This document shows, in pieces, positions 1 to 5,066 of a stretch of 5,120 nt of DNA (positions within the stretch are counted from its first letter, which is position 1; every line of letters starts with the position of its first letter). The notes beneath the pieces are model-generated. The model was not told the origin of the DNA and did not search any database. It saw only the letters and a program-made list of their open reading frames with translations. This DNA is from DATKMG01 sp041476565 (GTDB lineage: Bacteria > Acidobacteriota > Terriglobia > Versatilivoradales > Versatilivoraceae). The translations under genes were made by a program, and so were the position numbers. The stretch lies in contig JBGOTQ010000471.1 of assembly GCA_041476565.1 (NCBI GenBank), forward strand, positions 1-5,120, read 5' to 3'.

Positions 1-636
1 GAGAACTGTGTGGTGAGCATCGACGCCATGGGGTGTCAGAAAGAGATTGCTCAGAAAATCGTGGATCAGGGCGGGGACTATATCCTGGCCCTGAAAGGCA
101 ATCAAGGCACTCTGCATCAGGACGTGGAATTGTATTTTCAAGACGCCTTACAACGCCAGTTTAAGGGGATCAGCCATGATTTTGAGGAAACCGTAGGGAA
201 AGACCACGGACGGGTGGAAACCCGGCGCTGCTGGACGGTCAGTGACGTGGACTGGATCGAAAAGAAAGCCGAGTGGAAGGGACTGAGAAGCCTGGTGATG
301 GTGGACGCCGAACGCTGGCAGGAGAACCAAACCACGCGGGAGCAGCGCTTTTACATCAGCAGCCTGGGGTCGGATGCGCAGCGGTTGAATGCGGCCGTCC
401 GCTCCCACTGGAGTATCGAAAACCAACTGCATTGGACCTTGGATGTCTCTTTCCATGAAGATGCCTGTCGTGTGCACAAGGGCCATGCCCCGCAAAACCT
501 GGCGGTCATCCGCCATATGGCCTTGAACCTTCTCAAAAAAGAAAAAACGGCAGGGGTCGGAATCAAAACCAAACGTCAAGCGGCAGGCTGGGATAATGAC
601 TATTTACTCCAGATCCTTGTCGGGAGCGATTCTTGA
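1..636 (+). CDS. ISAs1-family transposase, C-terminal part (5' end outside window)
   Basis: This is the C-terminal 211 residues of a DDE transposase that would catalyse cut-and-paste movement of its own insertion sequence. The frame is open from base 1 (Glu-Asn-Cys-Val before the GTG codons at 10 and 13), so the true start lies left of the window; full-length family members are about 370-400 residues. Visible family motifs are VVSIDAMGCQ near the start, which carries the second catalytic Asp, then YILALKGNQ, and late in the protein the RSHWSIENQLHWTLDVSF block with the catalytic Glu in IEN, followed by ED, APQNLAVIRHMALNLLK. The segment shows no stop or frameshift. A terminal inverted repeat follows two bases after the stop. 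The family assignment (ISAs1, also called H-repeat-associated) is from motif recognition. Whether the element is intact cannot be judged because the left end is missing. Confidence 0.93.
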   Translation, partial: ENCVVSIDAMGCQKEIAQKIVDQGGDYILALKGNQGTLHQDVELYFQDALQRQFKGISHDFEETVGKDHGRVETRRCWTVSDVDWIEKKAEWKGLRSLVMVDAERWQENQTTREQRFYISSLGSDAQRLNAAVRSHWSIENQLHWTLDVSFHEDACRVHKGHAPQNLAVIRHMALNLLKKEKTAGVGIKTKRQAAGWDNDYLLQILVGSDS

Positions 637-637
637 G

Positions 638-651
638 ATGCAATCGCCCTG
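638..651 (+). repeat. Probable right terminal inverted repeat of the ISAs1-family element
   Basis: The sequence ATGCAATCGCCCTG lies immediately after the transposase stop. Read inward from the outside it is CAGGGCGATTGCAT. ISAs1-family ends commonly begin CAGGG, and the right end usually lies close to the transposase stop, so this is the likely element boundary. The partner left end and the target-site duplication are outside the window, so it is unconfirmed. Confidence 0.5.
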
Positions 652-1140
652 GCGCTTGAAGGGAGAGCCCCTTGTATGCAGGCGAGTAACCGTTACAGAA
701 ATGTTATATCTCCCTCCTTCTCTTTATCCTTCAGTAAGTTGCGGAGAGACCTAGTATTGATGCAAGAATGACTTGCGGTGCATTGCTTTCCCCCTTCTTG
801 GTAAAGCAGAATGGCATGCCGGTCAGTATGTCTCTCTCAAGACCCCGTCTGAATACTTTCGCACCAAAATCAAGGAGGAGGTTTCGTCCGGGCGGCATAT
901 TTGATCGTCCTCGACTGATGACCGTTGCCACTCCCACGACCCTGAGAACGGAAATTTCCTAGAAAGCACTTTATGACGCTTCGGGTGGCTATGTGGCATG
1001 AAAACGTGTGAGGAGTTTGTCATCCGGAGACCAAAGGGCAGTTCGTGGGTGGCACGGAAATCGCGCGTTCTGCGATGTCTGCGGACAATCTAGCAGACAT
1101 GCCCAAGAACGGCTTGTCTGCACCACCCCGAAACACTCGA
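652..1140. other. Intergenic stretch with no convincing gene
   Basis: This region lies between the insertion-sequence end and the first repeat cluster. Short open frames exist on both strands (for example 768-962 on + and 731-937 on -), but they overlap each other. None has a plausible Shine-Dalgarno or a recognisable motif, and the GTG/ATG starts look accidental. The minus-strand frame at 731-937 contains a Gly/Arg-rich run that looks slightly more protein-like than chance, so degraded coding sequence is possible. No tRNA or terminator was seen. A small set of competing hairpins occurs at 1075-1121. Confidence 0.5.
1075..1121. repeat. Three-armed competing hairpin
   Basis: ATGTCTGC (1075-1082) is perfectly complementary to GCAGACAT (1093-1100), with a 10-base loop. 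The same middle arm can instead pair as GCAGACA (1093-1099) with TGTCTGC (1115-1121). The two hairpins share an arm and cannot form together. This may be an outlying part of the repeat cluster that follows. No gene-proximal regulatory role is evident, because the next good start is more than 390 bases away. Confidence 0.45.
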
Positions 1141-1141
1141 T

Positions 1142-1280
1142 TCCCCGAAGGGGACACATTCTCCAGCCCAGGGTTGTCCGCCTTGGCGGACTACCCTGGG
1201 AATCAGAGTCCGATGATCCGTGCGTTCCCTGAAAGGGATAGACAAACTCCAACGGCATTTGTCCTTCCCCTTCAGGGAAA
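1142..1280. repeat. Dispersed palindromic repeat, family 1, copy 1
   Basis: This is a cluster of four hairpins in about 140 bases. They are TCCCC-GAA-GGGGA (1142-1154), a long one at 1167-1200, TCCCT-GAA-AGGGA (1226-1238), and TTCCC-CTTCA-GGGAA (1265-1279). The long one has arms CCCAGGGT and ACCCTGGG, one T-T mismatch, then GTCCGCC against GGCGGAC across a TT loop. The segment 1212-1278 aligns without gaps to 2621-2687 at roughly three-quarters identity, and the CCCAGGG hairpin recurs at 2711-2739. A long open frame passes through this cluster on the + strand, but the palindromic content argues that it is not coding. Function is unknown; REP-like element is the best description. Confidence 0.75.
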
Positions 1281-1562
1281 AGCAAAACATGTCCAATCAC
1301 CAAGTTCGTTCCATGGTTCGTCAGGGTGTTCGGGTTGCGACGGGTGCAGCCAATCCCCAAGTCCCGGTCAAGAGACCGAGAAAGGAGAGACCGCAGAGCA
1401 AGCACAAAACAGCTCCATCGTGAATTCGAGATGCTACGGCCCCAGGCTGCAGGGCTCTCTCGCGGCAGACAATGTCAACCTCACCACAATTAATACAACA
1501 GAAGGGAGCAGTATGAAACTGTTCATGAGTTTCTTATGGATCTCCAGTAAATTTCTTATTAT

Positions 1563-1567
1563 GGAGG
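1563..1567 (+). promoter_or_regulatory. Shine-Dalgarno that sets the HAF-protein start
   Basis: GGAGG lies five bases before ATG 1573, and the peptide from that ATG begins with a textbook signal peptide. A second in-frame ATG at 1513 is preceded by AAGGGAG (1502-1508), so an N-terminally longer product or a second initiation site is possible. The signal-peptide layout favours 1573. Confidence 0.6.
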
Positions 1568-1572
1568 ACACG

Positions 1573-2523
1573 ATGAAAACAACAAGAAAGACGACGTGGC
1601 AATTCGTATTTTTCCTTTGCATCACAATTTCTGGGGTTGTGAGTCTACCTGCGGCCGGGCTGGCGGATTCATTCAGCTGGACAACGATTGATGTCCCCGG
1701 GGCCACCCTCACGTGGCCTCTCGGGATCAACCTTGCCGGGGAGATCGTGGGCGAGTATTTCGATAGCAATGGGGTAGTGCATGGCTTTCTGTTGAGTCAT
1801 GGGCGTTTTACGACGATCGATGTCCCCGGCGCCAGTGGAAGCGAAGCATGCGGCATCAAACCTGCCGGGGAGATCGTGGGGGGATACTTAGATAGCAATT
1901 GGGTTGGGCATGGCTTTCTTCTGAGCCATGGGCGTTTTACCAGGATTGATGTCCCCGGCGCCAGTGGCAGCGTCGCATATGGCATCAATCCTGCCGGGGA
2001 GATCTCGGGACAATACACAAATAGCAACGGTGTGTCGCACGGCTTTCTGCTGAGCCACGGGAGGTATTTTACCATTGATCCGCCCGGCTCTACCTCTACC
2101 TCTGCCGATGGCATCAATCCTGCCAGGGAGATCGTCGGATTCTATGTCGATGGCGCTGCTCTTTATCATGGCTTCCTCTTCTCCAAGGGAAATTACATTT
2201 CTATTGACGTCCCCGGCGCTAGTGGCAGCGCGGCATTCGGCATCAATCCTGCCGGGGAGATCGTCGGGGAGTATGACGATTACAGTGGTGTGGGGCATGG
2301 CTTTCTGCTAAGCGAAGGTACCTTCACTACAATCGATTTTCCTAATGCTAATGTTGTTTATACTAACCCCGACGGGATTAGTCCGCAGGGGGACATCGTG
2401 GGGGCATACGTTGTATACCTGCCTGACAGCGGCAGTTATGTGTATCATGGCTTTCTGCTGAAGAGGGAGAGACATTGGAGACAATGGGGGAATAACGACG
2501 CAGAAGAAGGTTATCATAGGTAG
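1573..2523 (+). CDS. Secreted HAF-repeat protein
   Basis: This encodes a 316-residue exported protein of the type annotated as probable extracellular repeat, HAF family. Residues 1-31 form a signal peptide: a basic start (MKTTRKTTWQ), a hydrophobic core (FVFFLCITISGVVSL) and a likely cleavage after GLA before DSFSW. From residue 36 the protein is six consecutive repeats of about 43 residues, each running TIDVPGA...GINPAGEIVG.Y.DSNG..HGFLLS. Repeat 4 is the most divergent of the first five, and repeat 6 is longer by a few residues. The mature protein is almost entirely repeat, followed by a short charged tail. No catalytic residues are evident, and the biological role of the family is not established; beta-rich surface or extracellular function is inference. 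The frame stays open upstream to 1045, but that part crosses palindromic repeats and lacks protein character, so ATG 1573 with its GGAGG was chosen. ATG 1513 (336 residues) is the alternative. Both flanks carry family 1 repeats. Confidence 0.85.
   Translation: MKTTRKTTWQFVFFLCITISGVVSLPAAGLADSFSWTTIDVPGATLTWPLGINLAGEIVGEYFDSNGVVHGFLLSHGRFTTIDVPGASGSEACGIKPAGEIVGGYLDSNWVGHGFLLSHGRFTRIDVPGASGSVAYGINPAGEISGQYTNSNGVSHGFLLSHGRYFTIDPPGSTSTSADGINPAREIVGFYVDGAALYHGFLFSKGNYISIDVPGASGSAAFGINPAGEIVGEYDDYSGVGHGFLLSEGTFTTIDFPNANVVYTNPDGISPQGDIVGAYVVYLPDSGSYVYHGFLLKRERHWRQWGNNDAEEGYHR
1678..2460 (+). repeat. Tandem 129-bp coding repeats (six units)
   Basis: Units begin at 1678, 1807, 1936, 2065, 2194 and 2323, exactly 129 bases apart, so the first five are 43 codons each without any indel; the sixth is slightly longer. 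DNA similarity is visible as well as protein similarity: GATGTCCCCGGCGCCAGTGG occurs in units 2 and 3 and nearly so in unit 5, and forms of CATGGCTTTCT close the units. Such an array arises by internal duplication and could change copy number by recombination. Confidence 0.88.
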
Positions 2524-2585
2524 GTTACTTCTCAATTAGCAAGGGACTGCCGGTTGTAAGTCAGAGCGACAAGCGCTTTAGGTGG

Positions 2586-2615
2586 CTGGCGCAGACATCC
2601 CGTGTCCTGCGCCAG
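2586..2615. other. Strong hairpin downstream of the HAF gene
   Basis: CTGGCGCAG (2586-2594) pairs perfectly with CTGCGCCAG (2607-2615), and ACA/TGT extends the stem inside across a one-base bulge. It starts 62 bases after the HAF stop. No T-tract follows (the next bases are TTGAC), so an ordinary intrinsic terminator is not supported. An mRNA 3'-end stabiliser or part of the adjacent repeat is equally possible. Confidence 0.5.
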
Positions 2616-2620
2616 TTGAC

Positions 2621-2739
2621 GATGATCCGCACGTCCTTTGAAAGGGATAAGTAAGCCCCAACAGCCTCTGTTTTTGCCCTTCAGGGAAGTGGGAATATTT
2701 GATCTCCGATCCCAGGGTAGCGCTTCGCGCAACCCGGGG
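2621..2739. repeat. Dispersed palindromic repeat, family 1, copy 2
   Basis: Bases 2621-2687 align without gaps to 1212-1278 (roughly three-quarters identical, sharing GATGATCCG, GAAAGGGATA and CCCTTCAGGGA). After a 23-base spacer comes the CCCAGGGT...ACCCGGGG hairpin (2711-2739), with GCGC-TTC-GCGC at its tip and one mismatch in the outer stem. In copy 1 the long hairpin precedes the 67-base module; here it follows it. That is what segments cut from a longer alternating array would look like. The cluster lies between the convergent HAF and sigma genes. Confidence 0.72.
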
Positions 2740-2756
2740 CTGATGAGTTCATCATT

Positions 2757-2946
2757 CAAGTTCACCACCACAGATGAAAATGGCATGGGTAGCCACGATG
2801 AATTCGTACTCTGAATTCATCGTGGGCTTCTCATGTGGTCAAAAGCCCACGACAAACCCAAAGCGGTTTGTCGTGGCTACCAAGGCCCGCATTTTCATGA
2901 AAGTGCTGCAGGACCTTACTCAAGTTCACAATTGCGAATGCAAATG
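2757..2946. repeat. Large nested inverted-repeat element, family 2, copy A
   Basis: This is the best-preserved copy. Nested arms are ATGAAAATG (2774-2782) with CATTTTCAT (2890-2898), and GGTAGCCACGA (2788-2798) with TCGTGGCTACC (2871-2881). Inside lie two perfect hairpins: CCACGATGAATTC (2793-2805) with GAATTCATCGTGG (2813-2825), and CCACGACAAACC (2847-2858) with GGTTTGTCGTGG (2865-2876). A third pairing, GTGGGCTT (2822-2829) with AAGCCCAC (2843-2850), competes with both. A 26-base module starting CAAGTTCAC opens the element (2757-2782) and recurs, degenerate, at 2921-2946, so the unit is about 164 bases with a partial second unit. It lies between the 3' ends of two convergent genes. No coding content or protein motif is seen. 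Confidence 0.8.
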
Positions 2947-3064
2947 TTAGAGGGTGAGGCTCTATCCGAGCTGCGATAGATGCGGGGCATCAACCCTACC
3001 ACCCGGAACCTTGAAAGGGGGATCGCACACACTGACGAGGTCTCGGGCGCCTTGCGGGGACCTG

Positions 3065-3648
3065 TCATCCCCTGTCACTCTCTCCTTTATGACTCAGCTC
3101 CCGGAGTAGCCATAGCTTCGCCAGCCTCCAGTCTCTCGACACTGTCAGGGTTGAAACCTTCAGCACCTCGGCAGTCTCTTCTATACTCAATCCACCAAAG
3201 AAGCGCAGTTCCACCACACGACTCTTCCTGGGATACACAGCAGCCAAAGCCTTGAGCGCGTCGTCCAAGGCCACCAGGTCGGCGTCTAGTTCCTGAGAAC
3301 TCACAAGGGCTTCATCCAGTGATATCCGCTGGATCTTGCCTCCTCGCTTGAGCTGATGACGAAAGCGGGCGAAATCTACCAGGATTTGCCGCATCAATTG
3401 CGCTGAGATCGCAAAGAAATGAGCTCGGTTTTACCAGCTGGCTTTGTTGGAAACCAGGCGCAGGTAGGCTTCGTTGACCAGAGCCGTGGTCTGCAAGGTG
3501 TGGCCAGGATTCTCGAAACTCATGTAGCGATGGGCCAGCCGATGCAGTTTTTGTAGACCAGCGGCGTCAGCTTCTCCAGGGCTGATGCTTCGCCCCGGCT
3601 CCAAGCTTGGAGCAACTGGGTGACGTCTGCGGGTGAGGGTGCGGCCAT
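3065..3648 (-). pseudogene. ECF sigma factor (TIGR02999 / Sigma70_ECF type), broken
   Basis: An intact product would direct RNA polymerase to a specific regulon. The natural start is ATG 3648-3646, giving MAAPSPADVTQLLQAWSRGE and continuing to LTPLVYK. Just after this, in the A5 run (T5 at 3548-3552 on +), one base is missing: a Glu codon is expected and the frame shifts, so the original frame soon stops. The continuation LHRLAHRYMSFENPGHTLQ, then TTALVNEAYLRLV, is region 2 in the next frame. At 3433-3431 a TAA replaces the Lys/Gln codon expected between W and NRAHFF, and the same frame then resumes (NRAHFFAISAQLMRQILVD). Region 4 is well preserved (VVELRFFGGLSIEETAEVLK, then RDWRLAKLWLLREL). 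Restored length is about 194 residues, normal for the family. Separate short products from each part are possible but would lack either region 2 or region 4. A kinase gene, common next to this family, is not seen downstream. Confidence 0.87.
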
Positions 3649-3688
3649 GGGCTAACCCTACCGTGGAACAGATTGCCCGAATGAGGAG

Positions 3689-3717
3689 ATTATACACTCG
3701 CATACCAATGAGCAATT
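3689..3717 (-). promoter_or_regulatory. Candidate promoter of the sigma-factor gene
   Basis: On the minus strand a perfect TATAAT (+ strand 3694-3689) lies about 40 bases before the sigma ATG. A weak TTGCTC is placed 15 bases upstream, shorter than the usual 17. The consensus -10 and its position support a housekeeping-type promoter; the -35 match is poor. Confidence 0.35.
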
Positions 3718-3805
3718 CTCAAATATCTCGGCTTTATGGCAAGGACAATAAGCCCACGAATCGGGCGAAGGTCTCTAGCACTGTGGCGGGGATCCATAAC
3801 CATTT

Positions 3806-3947
3806 CAGGTTCACCACCGCGGATGACAATCGCAGGGGTAGCCACGGCGAGCGCTTCATGTGAGCCGTGGGTTTTTCGTGGATCCAAGAAGCCCACGCTT
3901 CCCGCAAACATCGCGGTCAGCGTGGCTACCAAAACTCGCATTTTCAA
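3806..3947. repeat. Nested inverted-repeat element, family 2, copy B
   Basis: This has the same architecture as copy A but is more diverged. The opening 26-base module is at 3806-3831. GGTAGCCACG (3837-3846) pairs with CGTGGCTACC (3921-3930). Inner hairpins are CCACGGC (3842-3848) with GCCGTGG (3864-3870), and CCACGCT (3893-3899) with AGCGTGG (3920-3926). The middle GTGGG/CCCAC pairing is also kept, and the closing CATTTTCAA is at 3939-3947. Loop and stem-tip sequences differ completely from copy A while pairing is retained, which suggests that structure matters. It sits in the divergent gap between the sigma and TPR genes. Confidence 0.75.
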
Positions 3948-4017
3948 GAAAGCCTGCAAAGAAAATTGTCTTAGCCTTGTTATGTTGTGACCTCAGTTTC
4001 CGCTTTATCAGGTTAGA

Positions 4018-4034
4018 GCAGTCAGAGTGACTGC
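4018..4034. repeat. Small perfect hairpin in the TPR-gene leader
   Basis: GCAGTCA (4018-4024) pairs with TGACTGC (4028-4034) around a GAG loop. It lies 60 bases before ATG 4094, with no T-tract. It could be an operator-like dyad or an mRNA leader hairpin; nothing decides between them. A 12-base palindrome CTGGCCGGCCAG follows at 4045-4056. Confidence 0.4.
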
Positions 4035-4078
4035 CATCAGGACTCTGGCCGGCCAGTTCAGAACGTCCATCCATTGAG

Positions 4079-4086
4079 TAAGGAGG
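4079..4086 (+). promoter_or_regulatory. Perfect Shine-Dalgarno pointing to ATG 4094
   Basis: TAAGGAGG is fully complementary to the 16S rRNA 3' end and lies seven bases before ATG 4094, an ideal spacing. The frame from 4094 begins MNWLLNTCVFFALACQ, which looks like an export signal, but it ends at TGA 4193-4195 after 33 codons. The TPR body is in the next frame. This site therefore marks the original start of the TPR gene and exposes a frameshift between start and body. Confidence 0.75.
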
Positions 4087-4115
4087 CAACGCCATGAACT
4101 GGCTTTTGAATACTT

Positions 4116-4931
4116 GTGTGTTTTTTGCCCTTGCTTGTCAGCCTGGAGGATTTAGGTCTTCTCTACGTTGCTCAAGGACATTACTCGAAACCTGAGCCCC
4201 TGTTCCATCGGGCCTTGCTCATTCGCGAAAAGGCACTCGGGGCCAGTCATCCGGATGTGGCTACAAGCTTGAGTCTTTTGAGCAACATCAAATTTCAACA
4301 AAGCCGTTATGCTGAAGCCGAGGCCCTGCAACGGCGCGCCTTATCCATTCGAATGGATACCATCGTCCCATCGCACCACGACGTAGCTTATAGCATGAAT
4401 TGGCTGGCGCAACTCAGCCAGTTGCAGGGTCGTCGGACCGAAGCAGAAAACTGGTATCGGCAGGCAATCTCCGTCTTGGAAAATACCGTGGGAATGGAAC
4501 ATCCGGAAGCGGGGATTGTCTTGGTCAATTTGGCAGGGCTATGCCAATCTCAGCATCGGAACGAGGAATCCCAGGGACTCTATGAACGGGCGTTGACCAT
4601 CATGGAAAAGTCCGTAGGTACCGAGCACCCCATGACGGCTGCCTGTCTGGAAAGCCTGGCTCAACTCTATTGCATTCAGCACCGCTATCCCGAAGCAGAA
4701 TCTCTTTTCCGCCGAGCCCTGACCATCCAGGAGAAGACACTGCCGCCGGACAATCCGGACTTGGCCATAACTCTCAAGAGTTACGCATCATTGTTGCGTA
4801 AGACAAAAAGGAAGGCCGAGGCCAACGTTCTGGATGCTCGCGCCAAAGTTATCCTGGCTAAGAATCCAGAGGCCAAATCGGCTAACCAGACGATTGATGT
4901 GCGTGTGCTCGGGCTAAGAAATGGGCATTAA
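4116..4931 (+). CDS. TPR protein (kinesin-light-chain-like), 5' end probably frameshifted
   Basis: The body is 271 residues in this frame and consists almost wholly of tetratricopeptide repeats with a 42-residue period, at about residues 7-48, 49-90, 91-132, 133-174 and 175-216, plus a degenerate sixth to about 254. Each unit has the pattern L..LA.LY..Q.RY.EAE.L..RAL.I.EK..G..HP, typical of TPR_10/TPR_12 scaffold proteins. No enzyme domain is present, so protein-protein binding is the only role that can be inferred. The frame's first possible start is GTG 4116, which has no Shine-Dalgarno. The well-placed ATG 4094 is in another frame. Dropping one T from the T6 run at 4121-4126 would join them as MNWLLNTCVF-LPLLVSLEDL, giving a signal-like N terminus leading straight into repeat 1. 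It is therefore a pseudogene, a slippage-dependent gene or an assembly error. It is divergent from the broken sigma gene, which in this family often neighbours TPR or kinase genes. Confidence 0.82.
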   Translation: MCFLPLLVSLEDLGLLYVAQGHYSKPEPLFHRALLIREKALGASHPDVATSLSLLSNIKFQQSRYAEAEALQRRALSIRMDTIVPSHHDVAYSMNWLAQLSQLQGRRTEAENWYRQAISVLENTVGMEHPEAGIVLVNLAGLCQSQHRNEESQGLYERALTIMEKSVGTEHPMTAACLESLAQLYCIQHRYPEAESLFRRALTIQEKTLPPDNPDLAITLKSYASLLRKTKRKAEANVLDARAKVILAKNPEAKSANQTIDVRVLGLRNGH

Positions 4932-4980
4932 TGGTCGGAAAGAACTACAGCGATGGAGCTAGCGCCCACCTTCAAGCGCG

Positions 4981-5058
4981 CATTTCCATAGAAGTGCCGC
5001 ATGACCTTTTCAAGTTCACCACGGCGGATGAAAATGGGCTCCAGCCCACGAAGTGGGC
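4981..5058. repeat. Family 2 repeat, copy C (partial)
   Basis: CATTTCCAT (4981-4989), a near match to the closing arm of copy A, begins a stretch that runs through GAAGTGCCGCATGACCTT and CAAGTTCACCAC to ATGAAAATG (5028-5036). The same order occurs at 2890-2946, confirming the head-to-tail unit junction. After ATGAAAATG the family 2 body is replaced by a short hairpin, GCCCAC-GAA-GTGGGC (5044-5058). The element begins about 50 bases after the TPR stop. Confidence 0.72.
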
Positions 5059-5066
5059 GAAGGAGA

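Noticed and set aside
148..579. 143-codon minus-strand frame within the transposase.
   Set aside because: It is antisense to a clearly conserved transposase frame and has no recognisable motif.
1045..1572. Upstream extension of the HAF open frame to 1045, giving a 492-residue protein.
   Set aside because: This part runs through palindromic repeats, has no protein-like pattern and places the signal peptide internally; ATG 1573 has its own GGAGG.
1434..2298. Minus-strand open frames antisense to the HAF gene (for example 1797-2117 and 1888-2298).
   Set aside because: They are shadows of the 129-base coding repeats; they show repeat periodicity only because the other strand does.
2586..2615. 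Intrinsic terminator for the HAF gene.
   Set aside because: The stem is strong, but no T-tract follows; it is kept only as a hairpin.
2980..3255. 91-codon plus-strand frame near the sigma 3' end.
   Set aside because: Its second half is antisense to sigma region 4, it has no ribosome site, and its first part matches no family I know.
2757..3947. CRISPR array suggested by recurring CCACG/CGTGG palindromes.
   Set aside because: There is no regular repeat-spacer spacing, the units are large and structured, and no cas gene is present.
4045..4056. Palindrome CTGGCCGGCCAG as an operator.
   Set aside because: It is a single short GC-rich palindrome with no second copy and no regulator gene nearby.
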